From: Cryphonectria parasitica EP155
Taxonomy: Eukaryota > Ascomycota > Sordariomycetes > Diaporthales > Cryphonectriaceae
Direction of reading: 5' to 3'
Length of the DNA stretch: 64,000 bases
Assembly: GCF_011745365.1 (NCBI RefSeq)
Contig: NW_024468912.1
Coordinates: 1,612,001 to 1,676,000, forward strand
This document shows, in pieces, positions 10,248-21,888 of this stretch. Positions within the stretch are counted from its first letter, which is position 1, and each line of letters starts with the position of its first letter. A model generated the notes under the pieces. The model saw only the letters and a list, made by a program, of their open reading frames with translations. It had not been told where the DNA came from and did no database searches. A program made the position numbers and the translations under genes.

Positions 10248-10517
10248 CCAGCGGCATTGCGCCTGTGATTTACTGGCGCAATGGAGCTGGTCCAGCAAAA
10301 ACAGCAGGTACCCGCACTGTCGCTCCACCAGCGGCTTTCACCGGTGCTAGTGGGCGACCCCGACATCCGCTGGTGCTTGCTATGTAGAGTACCCGTTTAG
10401 TGCCTGTGTGGCACTGTCACATCTGCATTACGCAGAACAGTAAGTACTATTACTAACGTCCAAGTAGCAACGTGGTGCATTATTTTTAGCTGCAGACACA
10501 GCCCTCCTGGGCTGTGT
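10248..10517. repeat. Cluster of hairpin-forming inverted repeats
   Basis: Several near-perfect stems crowd this gene-free stretch. CCAGCGGCATTGCGCC (10248-10263) pairs with GGCGCAATGGAGCTGG (10275-10290) across an 11-base loop with two mismatches. CACCAGCGG (10326-10334) pairs with CCGCTGGTG (10367-10375). GTGCC (10400-10404) pairs with GGCAC (10410-10414). ACACAGCCC (10496-10504) pairs perfectly with GGGCTGTGT (10509-10517) over a four-base loop. It could be a foldback or MITE remnant or a structured RNA; no coding frame fits. Confidence 0.6.
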
Positions 10518-12539
10518 TGGGTGCGTACCCCTATTGCCACGCTCGCCGTTCGACTCGCAGCCAACAAAACAGCCAAAACAGCAAGTTTGAACTCTGATCA
10601 TGATGCATGTCTTTCCTCCGACCCCACGCTAGCGTCAACGTTCAGTAATTGTCCACCTGTCGCTGTCTTTCCTTGCCGCGAATTGGCTGCTGATGCTGGG
10701 CCGTGGCTCTGGCCCTGACGCCCCTTCAGGCGGCCTCCTCTCTCTCAAGTGTGATCGATCAACTCGAGTGAAATCACTCTTGTTGTGCGCGTGCATGCTA
10801 TGCCAGCGCTTGCAGGTTCCAATTTACGCCCCACGTCCTCATTGTGTTGAAGGGCCACTCTCAAATGGCAAATGTTCACGGGAAGCTTATTTTAAACACG
10901 CGTCCGCGGGGCCATTCCTAGTATTAGGGTTCGATGTTAGGTAATTTAGAATCTCAAGAGGGAGCGCGTTCCTCCATGCAGCAGCACCAGCAGTAACCCT
11001 CTTTCTCTTCACCTCGCTTTTCACAACCAAGGTCGTGGGCAAGTGCTGGTCAGAGGAGCTCCAAGGGTTTGTCCGTGCATCTCTCGGTACGGTGTCAGAC
11101 TGCTACTCGCTCAGACTTCGGATTTTGATTCCATTGAACAACGAACAAACCCCGGACGTTTCAGACCGCCAATGTCAAGATTGGGATGGGCAGGGCCCGG
11201 TACCACAGGCATCTGTTGCAGATAGGCGTGTTGTCGTCGGTCCCCTTGTCTTTGCTGCCACCTCAACGCTTCGGAAATCCTACGCTCCTTCGCTGCGGAT
11301 CTTGCGCGTGGTCGTCAGCTTCGCAGTCTCTAACCCCATTTCCCGAAATTGGGATGTCCCTCATCATCATCATCACATGAACCTTCAAGGACAAGCCTTT
11401 TTTCTTTCCTTATCCCGACAGGCTGTTCTTATTTACATGATTACTCATAGAGATAAAATTTGATCCGGTCGTAATCTGCCCCGCCTTTTACGCTTTGCTG
11501 CTTGTTCCATGGCCGAAATGCTCCGTCTCTCGCGATTAGAAGAGAGGAGAGGGGGGGGGGGGGGATGGGTTGGACGGTAAGGGAAGATAAATGCTTACCT
11601 CAGCCAGTCGCTTATTTCAACGTCGCTGCCGGATTATGTATGCTTTAAACATTTTCTTGCATTTCCAGGTTTATGTTTGGGGCTACAAGTATAATGGAGA
11701 CATCCTGGTCATTGTCGAACAAGACTTGCCCAGTGGGCCACTCGAAATTTCTCGGAAAGCCATTGCCGGTGCTGACGGCGGGCCAGGGTAATCACTTGTA
11801 TGCTAGGATGCACAAATATTCGGGTCCTGCACACCATTCTCAATGTGTGATCATTTGGGTCCCAATTTGAGACACGCCGAGACCTGTTCGGCTTCTTATT
11901 TTGCAGGAGCATATTCATACATCTTTGAGAAGCTCACTCGTCTCTTGAGGCTTATCGATTCTGTAAGTAAATTGGACTACAAATTGAGCTGCAATTTGAC
12001 ATTGCCGCTGCGAGGGAATGCTTCGCAAGATCCAGTCGTAGTTGTGGTGTCGTAAGCCATGTAAAGTTCTGTTTGATGCATGACATTTATCTGTTGTACA
12101 AAGCAACTAACTGGAGGAACGCATCTCAGCCTCTGTCACCAAATTGCATGCAAGCGCGGTGGCGATCATGTAGAGTGTGGTGCCAGTAAAAACAGTCGCA
12201 TGATCACCGCCAGGAATAAAACCTCAGTTCATTGACACTGACGAATGAGCCACGAGACTGATCCATCTGGCAGAGGTGAGAAAAAGCCTTCTTCATTTGG
12301 CAGACAACTTTACAAAACCTAATACGGCCGCTAAAACAGTAAGGCCCTCAGATCATTCTGCCCAATGTTGCAGAAAATTCAGTAACATCGAGGCTTTGGT
12401 CATCTGTTTCTCCCTTCAGCGGTTGGGAGCAGGCGGGAAGGGGGAGGGGCGTTACAGAAATTTGAATACTACCAAATGTCGAAAGGGACATCTGTATCGA
12501 AAGTTTCTGGCTGCTATACCTCCCAGCCAAGTTTTGTAT
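10518..12539. other. Intergenic, no supported gene
   Basis: Contains a second G14 homopolymer (11551-11564) and short frames without recognisable motifs. I see no promoter landmark I can assign. Confidence 0.5.
11551..11564. repeat. Homopolymer G14
   Basis: Run of 14 G following an AG-rich stretch. Confidence 0.9.
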
Positions 12540-13508
12540 CGTCCAAGTCGTCTTAGGAATATGCCTACCCAGTTGCCGGCTATCGACCCTGGGTGCCTAC
12601 CAACCCACCAACCTACGATCTCACCGAGGATAGCACCATCTCCAGCGCTGTCTCACATTGCCCTGGCGGAACCGTGGCCGAGAGTGTCATGGAAGTCAAA
12701 AACCACCATGAACCAGCTCCGATCACAGGACCTCAAGACGCACTGCGCCATCGCCGGCGTGGCCATACAGGGGTGCGATATTCGGGATTTCCTCATTTTC
12801 TGGATGGGCCCGGCCATGATAGTCAATCTTATCGGTCCTCCTGTTGCCTACAATACGTCCTCCGTCAACGCTTCTTTCTCGTCTCCCTTTCCTTCGTCCT
12901 CGTCTTGTAACAACTATGAGAAGAATGAAGATGCTGGTTTCACACTGGCTGGAAAGTGGAGTATGACGTGAGATATGGCTTTCAACAGGATGTTTCTACT
13001 CGCACGCTTCATCTTCATCGAGCCCTGTTATTGGTCATTCGCGCTTTTGCTCCCTGCAAGTCTCTACTACCAGTCCGAGAATTGCTCCTTGTCAACATGA
13101 GCGAGTCTCGGCCACTGACCACTTCTCACGGCGGTTTGAGATGACGCTCTAAGCCCTTACCACGGCAGGAAAGCACGCTTCCACACCAACAAGACTTTTG
13201 ACATCGAAGCGTTACAGCGGCACTGATGGATATGTATATGAGAATATGGAGGCTGTGGCTGGACGTGCCAGAGAGGCACAGGAGCAGAGGACTAAGGAGC
13301 GCGTTGTGGACGAGGAGGAAGAGTGGTAGCGGTTCACGCCACCTGCTTCCGTGCGCGGCGACATCGAGGCGACAATGTTGGTGTACGAGAAGGTTGAGAC
13401 TGGGGACCTCGTGGTCGGGGCTATAGAGCCACGTCAGAGAAAGAGGTGTGCGGGATTGGAGGATGAGCAGGACGAGAGTCGTCACAGAAGAAGACCGGGG
13501 CCTCTAAG
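12540..13508 (+). pseudogene. Probable decayed protein-coding gene
   Basis: Protein-like fragments occur in order on the plus strand but in changing frames with stops: GYRPWVPTNPPTYDLTEDS near 12575-12630, MIVNLIGPPVAYNTS near 12817-12860, EYDVRYGFQQDVSTR near 12957-13000, ARFHTNKTFDIEALQRH near 13175-13225, and TDGYVYENMEAVAGRAREAQ near 13223-13280. The last runs into an in-frame stop and then continues RFTPPASVRGDIEATMLVYE. Splice sites do not rescue a continuous reading frame by eye. I cannot name the ancestral family. Alternatively these are chance frames; composition argues moderately for a relic. Confidence 0.35.
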
Positions 13509-14353
13509 ATTCACGAGATGACCAATATCAGCAATAACAGAATATAGGTAACGACTTCAGTTGCTTTCTGAAAGGCATGGAAATCACATACTACCTTTCG
13601 ACCATTGCTTGCTGCCGCAGATCCAAGCACAGGAGATAATGGCCGTCGTCAAGGAGGCTTCCCAGTTTGTGTTGTCAAATATCGCTTGGAGGGCTTGTGA
13701 CATCACCTTTAGAGGCTCCATTGCAATCGCGAGGAAACGAATAGTTGTAACAACAATATGTATGCAGAAAGGCACGCATGATGCTTGCATTACTTATGAA
13801 TACAATACAGAAGAAAAGCATGGAACAAGAGGTTTCAGGCGCGTAAAAAGTTTTGTTCCACCAGATCCAGGCCCACGATCTTCATTAAATGAAAGAACAT
13901 AACTAGTATTGAATCAACATGGCCTTGGAGTGTCGAAATAAAATCAATGACTGGCCATGATCAACCAATACATTACCGTACTCTGAGAAATATATAGCAT
14001 CGTACTCAAAAATTCTGCGCGGTTCGAACGGGATATTTTTCTCTTAACAGAGTGAACCTTGTTTCTAATGTACAGATCTCATCATGGTTCTTCGCCAGTG
14101 ATTCATTGGGATTAGAAATTTGTTTGATTCACGTCGGTGTCTGCCACAGAGAGCACACTCCCAACCCTCAAGGAGTGTAGTGCTAGTAAAAAGCATCGGC
14201 CACGAACTCCTTACCAAGTATTCAACCTTGAGCAGCGTCCGGCTACCCTGGTCTTCTTCCGGCTCACATGCAACCTCTCCTGTCGTACTCTATTCCCACC
14301 TCCTTCCATCTCTCTTCACACCCCCACTCGTAACATAGCCCCAAAAGCGCTGC
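13509..14353. other. Intergenic, no supported gene
   Basis: AT-richer spacer. A 113-codon plus frame (13561-13902) has no family features. I see nothing else. Confidence 0.5.
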
Positions 14354-14872
14354 TCACAAAGCCGATATAGGTCCCAGCATGACAACCAGACACATGATGA
14401 CCACGCCAGCCACGACAGGACCGTTGACAATCGAAGCATGGTTGCCCGTGAAGGTGAATTGCGCAACGATTCCCTTGGTGAAGTTGTTGGCGGCCTCGGT
14501 GGTCGCGACCGTGGTCAGGTTGCCGCAGGCCTCGTTGAGCTTGGCATCGGCTGTCAGCATCGGGAGGTTCTTGATGGCCTCATTGAGCATGGCCGAGTTA
14601 GAGAGTGTGCCGGCGGGGCTGACGTCGAGGAAGGTTGTTCGCATCGTCGAGTTACTGCCAATGACCGATAGGTTGGCGATGCGGCTGTACTGCTGGCAGG
14701 CTTGCTCTGTGAACAGCGGGCTGCCGGCCGTCTGGCGCGAGACGATCTTGATGCTGCCTTGGCTGGGGTCCATGGGTGAGGCCAAGACGCTGGCCGAGAA
14801 GAATGCGGCCGACAGGAGGAGGAAGACCCTCAATGTGGCAGCGGCGGCGAGAGGAATACGCATTTTGTTCAA
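14354..14872 (-). CDS. GPI-anchored secreted protein, unknown function
   Basis: Single exon, 172 aa (169 if the second Met, before RIPLAAAA, is used). A signal peptide ends near VLASP. The mature part contains a Cys early (EQACQQYSRIANLS) and a second in EACGNLTTVA, several N-glycosylation sequons (NLS, NST, NLT, NFT), and helical repeats. The C-terminus is a hydrophobic tail (VVAGVVIMCLVVMLG) preceded by small residues near SIVNG, the pattern of a GPI attachment signal. It therefore probably sits on the outer plasma membrane or wall. No catalytic motif is visible. Confidence 0.8.
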   Translation of the reverse strand: MNKMRIPLAAAATLRVFLLLSAAFFSASVLASPMDPSQGSIKIVSRQTAGSPLFTEQACQQYSRIANLSVIGSNSTMRTTFLDVSPAGTLSNSAMLNEAIKNLPMLTADAKLNEACGNLTTVATTEAANNFTKGIVAQFTFTGNHASIVNGPVVAGVVIMCLVVMLGPISAL

Positions 14873-15021
14873 CTAACTTTTGTGGAGGCTCTGCTTGATT
14901 TCGTAGAAAGGAGTATCGAGTTCAGTCGTGGTGCAGACCTGCCACAGCAATACCGAATATTATAGAATTTTGGAGGCAGTTCAACTGCAGAAAAGACCGT
15001 ATGAAAAGAAAAAGAAGAGGT

Positions 15022-15041
15022 AAAAAAAAAAAAAAAAAAAA
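15022..15041. repeat. Poly(A) tract A20
   Basis: Homopolymer of 20 A upstream of the GPI-protein gene; on that gene's strand it is T20. Confidence 0.9.
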
Positions 15042-16540
15042 GTAGATTTAGGCACAGCCTATGCAAGAAGAAGATTGGTGAGAAGGGAAGGTGTGGGACC
15101 GCGACAGTAACCGTAACGATTGACAATGTTGCACAGCACTTGCCCGTCTGACGTGAGTAAAAGAAAGAGAGGAAAAGCCGTCCGAAAGAGAAGAAAAGAA
15201 GAAGAGGAACATGACGAATATTGGGGGATAGGACGAACGATATGGTGGTGTCACCCGAAGTCAGACCTGTCAGTTGAGATCCACTGGGCGTATCTGCTCC
15301 CGGGCGGCGGCTGTCACGCCTTGGGACGGCTTTTCCCTCAGACTTTGCCCTCGGGCCCACGCCATCTGAGAAGGTGAGACGGCCCTGAAGAGACGGCGTG
15401 GGCGGTCATTCATGAGGCCATCAGACCAAAATGCAGTAGAATCTTGCTGTGGTGGCTTCTGCTGACGTTTGATTTTCCTCTTGGCACAAGGATGTGGGCC
15501 CTGGTCGTGAGCCGCATCGCCGCCAAAAAGCCATCACAGGGGCCGATTGCGGTTTCATATTGTCGATTGATCGTCCCGTGCCGAGTCTGGGTTTTTCAAG
15601 ACAGACAAGGTTGAGAAATAAGCGTAAGGTTGACAATGCAACCCAACCCTGCTTGCATGAGGGATTCCACGTAGTTTTCTTTTGTTCTAGCTACCCGCTA
15701 AGACAGAACACCTTGAACTCTGCGGACTTATAAGTCATATTTCTTATATTTTGGGAGAGTGAGGAACTTGTGCTTTGCACGCAAGCCGGGAAAGTCGGAT
15801 ATCATTGTTATCATTACTATTGCCTAAAATGCTGGATTTCAGGCAAAGTTCCTTGTGTTAGCCCCTTTCTAACCTGCATGTCGAGTGGCTTATAACCGGT
15901 GAATCATATTGTGAGAATACGAGGTGCTAGCAGATAAGTAGCAGTGAGGCTAACAGCAGCACGCTTGGCGCCACCGTGTTTGAAGACGTATCCATTTAAT
16001 GCTCCTTGCCCGCCGCACCCTTTTCGCGCACCAGCCCTCCAACTTGTGCTCCAAGACCTTGAATGTCGCTTTTGCAGTTATTAGATAGGCAAGCAAAAAG
16101 GCGCCCATGTCAGCCTAGTTATCAATGATCTTGATTCAGTGATCATAGTCCTATATGATCTCACTAATAATCAGAGCACTCAGCATGTAAGCCTGCTTTG
16201 TGCTACATTGTTCTTGAGAATGCACTGCTTGACAGCAACTTCACTCGGACTGCTCAGCCAATCGACAAGGTTCACAATTATTGCCAGATCACCAGCGCAG
16301 ATTTCTTCTCAGCATCAGGATTAAGAGATTCATTGAGGATATCTTGAAATATTAGCGTCTCATGTTCATCATCGATTATATCGACAAAGCGTTTAAGGTC
16401 GGATTGCATGTCTGTACTGGGATTCATTCCATAACGATATCGCGAACAAATGTATCGAATCGTTCTTGAACAAAACAGAGAAATGCCTTTTATTTTACTC
16501 GAGAAATTTATTTGGAGAAATTCAGTATATCGTAACTCAT

Positions 16541-16645
16541 CTAACATACAGGTCACGAAACATACGAAACCAGAACGCTAGATCTCAAGATCCAACATCG
16601 ATTAAGACTGCATTTACATATATCCAACATGCGGGTCACGAAACA
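16541..16645. repeat. Imperfect direct repeat of about 22 bp
   Basis: Two copies of YAACATRCRGGTCACGAAAC followed by A, at 16541-16562 and 16624-16645, 83 bases apart. Confidence 0.6.
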
Positions 16646-18009
16646 GTTGGTTTTGGGCAGAAACGCTCACACCTAGCATACAACCTGCAGATTATAATCC
16701 AGGCAGCAAAATGAACAGTAATTAATGCAGAACAAATAGGAATTCTTTTGGGGACACATGGGTGGGGCCGAGGTTGAGAATCTTGAAAGCTAATGGAGCA
16801 GCCAAGTTGCAGCCATCGCATGTCCCATGATTATTTACAATTTAGCTATTACCAATGCATGCTTAGTCAAACAGGAAATTTCATGTGCATGTGAAGAGGA
16901 GAAGTGGATAGGTACGGCCACACTACTCTTAATGTGTCATGTCAAAAGACGAGGGGAAAAAAACTGAAGAAGATGGGCGAAGGTTCAAGACACGGAAGGA
17001 AATTGGGGGTGACGGCGGAGAAAAACAGCAAGCTAGACAGAATGAAGAGAAAAGAAATGCATTTGTCAGAAAATGAGCCCTTCTCAAGAACGACCTGTCA
17101 TTACGAACATCAGCAACTTTGACTATGTGAGAAAAGGCTATCAATATGGAGACAGTTATTGTTATTAAACATGCAATGACCAGTGAGGAAGTCATGTAGT
17201 TCATCAATCCATCCGTATACATAAAAAGAGAATTCGGCCAATATATGCCATGTCGCCAAGGAGACCGCCAGGCATGAGTCTTATCCCGGCTTCTTATTTT
17301 TTCTTCAAGATCCATGACCACAACTATCCAGTGCTCAATACCGGGCAGAATATTTCAGTGGTGTGTCATACTCAAGATTTACTGCTGTGTATCCTCCTTG
17401 AAGCCAATTTTTACTCACTCGTCACACGCATTTTGCGCAAGTTGATGCCCCGACAGCGGCGCTCGGGGCTCGGCCCCACATAAGATGTATGCAATACTAG
17501 GCGGGTTTGACACAGAAGGGCGCAAGACTAAGACGCTATAGCACACCAGCCGCCCCATTGGCCCGCTCCATCCACTTCAAGCCCAGGGTTCTCGGTCTGA
17601 GAGCCGTCAACTTTTATTTTCCTGTCTCCCCTTCTACTTGGCGCGGGGCCGGTGACTCAAGACAGAGCGCCGAACGGCGGGTGGCTGGCGCGGCATCTCC
17701 TTCATTGGTTGTGTGGGAGGTCCCAGGTTGGCACTTCTCGGAACTGAGTTCAACCATCTTACTGGGACGCGATGACAGATCACGTTGGTCTCGGCAGCTG
17801 TAGACGTAAATTATATATTAGTCGTAAGCCCCCCAGATTCCATCGCCTATCTAAAGATCCAAGTCGATAAAGTATCAACTCATCACCTGTCCTGCATAAC
17901 ACGATTGCAATCGAGATCACCACGACTGCCCAACTCTGACTCCGAAGCCACCGCCAGCGAACCTACACATCATACAACAAAGAGAAGAGAGAAAAGGAAA
18001 AAGTTCAAC

Positions 18010-18385
18010 ATGACTATCTCCACCGAAATTGGTTATATCATGGCGGCCATGGAGGACGCGGGTTGTGACTCAAAGAAACTTTTCAGCCCCTCTGCTGCCA
18101 GTTCCTCGAATTCCACCTCGAAGCCTCCTGCGAAACCTTGCCCTAAGCCTACCTCACAAAAGGCCAAGGCCATCGAAGAAAAGGAGGAGGAGCTCCGGTA
18201 CAGCACAGACTCCGAATCTATATTGAAAGGCATGTGGATTCTATACCTTACGTTTTGCTCATGCGTGCACGTGAGGACCGTCCACTGACCGTCATTCGTA
18301 AACAGATTCCACATCGATCTCGAAAGAATATCAACGACCAAGTCTTCGATCCAGCCTTCTAAAGAAACTTACACGTCGCACTTGA
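18010..18385 (+). CDS. Hypothetical 99 aa protein with a probable GC-AG intron
   Basis: Two exons, 18010-18229 and 18306-18385, give 99 aa. The intron starts GCATGT after AAAG and ends GTAAACAG, with a CACTGACC branch site 20 bases before the acceptor. Splicing restores an in-phase tail (KEYQRPSLRSSLLKKLTRRT). The protein starts MTISTEIGYIMAAM, has a Ser/Pro/Lys-rich middle with acidic KEEELRYSTDSES, and ends basic. It looks disordered; I recognise no family. Without splicing, translation stops at 18286-18288 after a hydrophobic cysteine-containing tail, which seems less natural. The leader is purine-rich (AAGAGAAGAGAGAAAAGG). Confidence 0.55.
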
Positions 18386-18834
18386 AGAAGCGCTGAGCAC
18401 CCTTCTGACGGATACGAACTTGCACAAAATAGTACAATTGGTGTTTTTCGTCCCCACAAAATACATAATGGCATGGGACGGCGTTGATTTACATCTTGTT
18501 GTTTGGGTTTGGTTTGCAGATGTGCATCACCTCTAGTAAAATCCAGAACAGGCACTAATGTCATCGTTTGGCCTCAAGCTGGACAAATTGACTTCGTAGG
18601 CTAGAGGAGAGCAGCACAGTGCGTAGAAGACCATCCAGGTCTATGGCCTCATAATATAGGACAATAGCATTGACATTACATACTTCTCAAGTCCTCTCTA
18701 CCCCGTCCCCCTGAACACATCGCGCCATACACTGGCAGAGACAAAATTGTATTGCAGCGTTTGTCAAGCCGCTCTGCATTGGTAAACTGGCAAGAAAAGT
18801 GATGAGCATCACCGCCTGGTAATGAGTTCTCTTC
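18386..18834. other. Convergent 3' intergenic
   Basis: Spacer between the 99-aa gene and the YbjQ-like gene. No gene or notable repeat seen. Confidence 0.5.
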
Positions 18835-19472
18835 TCAAGGCGCAGTTGACTTCAGCTGAGGAACATCAGTGGCATCAGGATCTACTTTCTCCAGCAAGAC
18901 CGCAGTGCCATAGCAGCAGACTTGAGTGTAGCGTGGCGGCAAGTCCGCGATATCGAACCTCATGGCAATGACAGCGTTTGCGCCTCGCTTTCGACCCTCA
19001 TCGCATACCCGCGAGACGGCTTCGTTCCGAGCAGAGTACATCTAGACCTTGGTCAGGCGAGAAGCCCTTCTTTGCATCCGTACCTGCCTGAGGTAGCATT
19101 TCATGACTGGGAAATAACTCACCATATTCGTGAGCCATTTGAGCTCGCCGCCGACCATGCTCTCTGTCCAAGTTGAATATCAGCGCTCACCATCTCGGAC
19201 CCAGAGTTTGCGAATATCATTTCACAGCAGGCTGATATCAGCACTTAGGGTGACTACATACTTAACCCCATGCCAAACCCTGCTGCCCAATTTCGCGTCC
19301 TTACAGTCATCCCGTAGACTGTGCCTAGAACTCGCACAATCCGGTAGCCTGGAACGTCAAACATGGTTGTTGTGATGATCCCTCCGGTCTCGGTGTAGCA
19401 TTTGAGACCGGCCATGTCATATTCGGGCTTCTTCGCCGACACGGACGAAGCTGAGTCTGTTGAGTATGCCAT
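18835..19472 (-). CDS. YbjQ/UPF0145-family protein
   Basis: Three minus-strand exons, 19262-19472, 19123-19163 and 18835-19041, joined through GTATGT/CAG and GTGAGT/TAG introns in correct phase, give 152 aa. The order of conserved blocks matches the YbjQ fold (PF01906, UPF0145): TTTMFDVPGYRIVRVLGTVYG, RTRNWAAGFGMGL, SMVGGELKWLTNM, YSARNEAVSRV, and GANAVIAMRFD. In bacteria these small proteins form pentamers of unclear function and are annotated as putative heavy-metal binding. The start at MAYSTDS was chosen because upstream residues resemble leader. The 41-base middle exon is easily missed. Confidence 0.85.
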
Positions 19473-20919
19473 GATTGAAAGATTGGAAAATGTGAGTTTA
19501 TGATATGTTACTGCGGAATATGAATAATGAAGCTCCAGTGAGTACTTGGGAGGATTTGTAGGAATATATTTATACTGAAAAGACGCTTCCAACACGCATG
19601 CGAGTCGCTCTCCCGAAAACAGCGATTGTGGTCAGAGCTAGAAGATCAGACTAACAATTAAGCCTTAACTCCATGGTTACTCGGTGCTTACATGACCGCG
19701 TGGTAGCTTCCCGGCACCGGATCAGGTATGGGATTGATGGCCCGCCTGAGGCAGCGCCGCGCCAAGTCCATGGTGACAAAAAGAGCAACTAAAGTGTTGA
19801 CTTAGATCGGAATACGAAGTCCACATGATGTAGATATTGAGTGTATTATGATTACTACGGCACCTATCAGAGAACGAGCACCTGGTCTCAAAGAAAAGTG
19901 ACGCCTAGCAAGCCCACGCAAGCTTGCTCATACTGCTATTCCTCTTCTCGATTTTGATCTACCAAAAAGTGTGAATATCGACTCTAAAATAATAAGCAAT
20001 AATATACAGGTGTTGCGTTTATTTAAAAACCAGATCATAATAAGATCTCAAGAAGTATATCCACTGCTGTAGAATATACGCCATTTCCCCTCCTTCTCCT
20101 GGTTACAGATCCCCATGATTATAATTGGATTTGATGAAGAGCGTGCAGTTGTGCAGCTATATCTGAACGTGACAGAGATTCTGGTACACGGAGAGCTCAA
20201 TCTGGCTTTCGAAGGTATGCCGTATAAATTCGACATGACTTGCTCGGTGCATGTCATGATGGGGGCCGCGGATACTGGGAGCGAATGAAGGCTCAACAGA
20301 GCAACTGGGCAATACTCGGGTCTTCCTTGCGATGTTCCCTAGCGAGATTCTTCACTTCTGCAGGGACGAATAAGTTGTCCTTATTCAGCTTTTGCATGTT
20401 ACTCTAATTACTTAAGTAACTCTTACTTTTTTGGATGATGTTCGACCTACGAAACAAACAAGAGCTATATAAAGAAAAGATTAACGAAGGGAAAATAGAA
20501 TCAGAGTGTAGAGGTCGATATGCCGGCCAGGTGGGGCTGACCGGGGTGCGCCAGCAATACTATAGGCGCCGTGACTTATGCCGTTGGAAGTACAAATAAG
20601 AGGGGCTGTGCAGCCTCTTCTGTTACCATTGGCCGCTCAATGAGTAAGCGTATCGCTACAGTGGATATAGAATAACTACCCAAGAAATATTCTTGAGACC
20701 AACGCCTGAAGACGGGCCTCAAAAAAGACCATGAGATCTTGTGGTGAGATATAAATTGTAGCCAGTGTTGGGATACTGTAACCGGCATTCTCCTACATAT
20801 CTCAACGACCTTCTATCACATCAATTTCTGAAGAAATTTTGTATTATTATTTTCTTCTCTTCTGCGAAGTCTGAATCCCTCTGTAATTGTCTCCTCGTCC
20901 CGATACTGCTCGCACAACA
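19473..20919. other. Intergenic between YbjQ-like and caspase-like genes
   Basis: Divergent promoter region with AT-rich parts. It contains one short protein-like frame (20115-20288, listed separately). I see no other support for a gene. Confidence 0.5.
20115..20288 (+). CDS. Possible 57-aa ORF or exon remnant
   Basis: The frame from ATG 20115 reads protein-like: MIIIGFDEERAVVQLYLNV, then TEILVHGELNLAFEGMPY and CSVHVMMGAADTGSE, to TGA. A TTACAG acceptor-like site sits just before it, so it may be a last exon whose upstream partner is lost or unseen. Family unknown; chance is possible. Confidence 0.2.
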   Translation: MIIIGFDEERAVVQLYLNVTEILVHGELNLAFEGMPYKFDMTCSVHVMMGAADTGSE

Positions 20920-21888
20920 ATGGCCTCTAACAACGAAAGTGCATTACTCTGCAAACTCAACGCAAACCTCAAGATTGCCGTTCAGCAAGGGACGTATACC
21001 AGGGTCAAGGTCCTGGTCGTATACTGGGAGGATGGAGATGAGGCTTACAAGACGGAAGGCCGCGCTGTGCGCCAGTTGTTTGAAGAAGTATTTCGGTATC
21101 CTGTAGAGGAGTTTGCAATTCCAACCCAGGCCCAGGTCGGGTATTACAAGCTGCTCGGGAAAATCTCTACAGAACTTGCAAACGCGCAGGGCGGACCCTC
21201 CCTCCTCATCGTTCATTATGGGGGCCATTCAGACCGGAACGATGATCGACATGGCGGAGAAGAGTGTAGATCTGTCTGGGCGGCGTGAGTATGCTTTCCG
21301 TTCTGAGACATGGGCTGTGCTAAAAACCAGGCCAGATTTGACGAGGGAGATCCGACATTGGATTGGTACCGTATTCAAGACGAAATGCGCGCATCGAATG
21401 CCGATATCCTATTGCTCCTAGACTGCTGTTACGCTGCACAAGCCGCTCGGGATCCATGGAGAGGACAGGGCAGATTTGAGATCCTGGCTGCTGCTGCGAT
21501 GGCGATGAAGACCCCATCGCCAGGACCCAGATCGTTCACGACGACGCTGATCCGGGGAATGCGAGAAGCTGTTGCTCGCACGGGGTTCGTCAATATATCT
21601 GATCTGCACGGTCACTTATGCGCCCGTCAGCAGAACCTGTGGGCGACACCTGTTCACATCACGCTCAAGTCCGGACGCGCACCGATGTGTTTGAAGCCCC
21701 TGCCGCCAACTTCGGAGGTTATGTCAGGAAATAATGTCAAGGCAATATCTATTCTTCAAGTGCTCGTGAAAATTCGAGAGGATTTTAGCCTTGAACTCTC
21801 AGACCATCTCGCCGACTGGTTAGGGACTGGGATACCACAAGCAGTCTCAGGAATAGAGATTCAGAAAGTACCTCAGGGATTTCGATAA
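20920..21888 (+). CDS. Caspase-like (C14-type) protein, stand-alone
   Basis: Two exons, 20920-21284 and 21336-21888, with a 51-base GTGAGT/CAG intron, give 305 aa. The N-terminal 190 residues follow the caspase/metacaspase-like fold. A hydrophobic strand VKVLVVYWED is followed by LLIVHYGGHSD with the catalytic-type His at 103, then by ADILLLLDCCYAAQAA with the Cys pair at 152-153 replacing the usual DSC. Both dyad residues are present, so it may be an active peptidase; the substrate is unknown. The C-terminal 110 residues are unassigned. In fungi this domain often caps NLR or HET proteins; here no NACHT or repeat domain follows. After the stop, the +1 frame stays protein-like to about 21971. 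Confidence 0.75.

Larger units (their letters stand above)
14873..18009. other. Long gene-poor, AT-rich intergenic region
   Basis: Holds an A20 tract (15022-15041) and an imperfect direct repeat of about 22 bases (16541-16562 and 16624-16645, core GGTCACGAAACA). Two minus frames near 16278-16556 and 16929-17321 read partly protein-like (for example DMQSDLKRFVDIIDDEHETL) but lack starts and partners. I call no gene. Confidence 0.5.

Noticed and set aside
10545..10560. GTTCGACTC resembling a tRNA B box
   Set aside because: The arms on both sides do not pair; no A box at the right distance.
14010..14040. GGTTCGAAC resembling a tRNA B box
   Set aside because: The flanking bases do not form a T stem and no acceptor or anticodon arm is visible.
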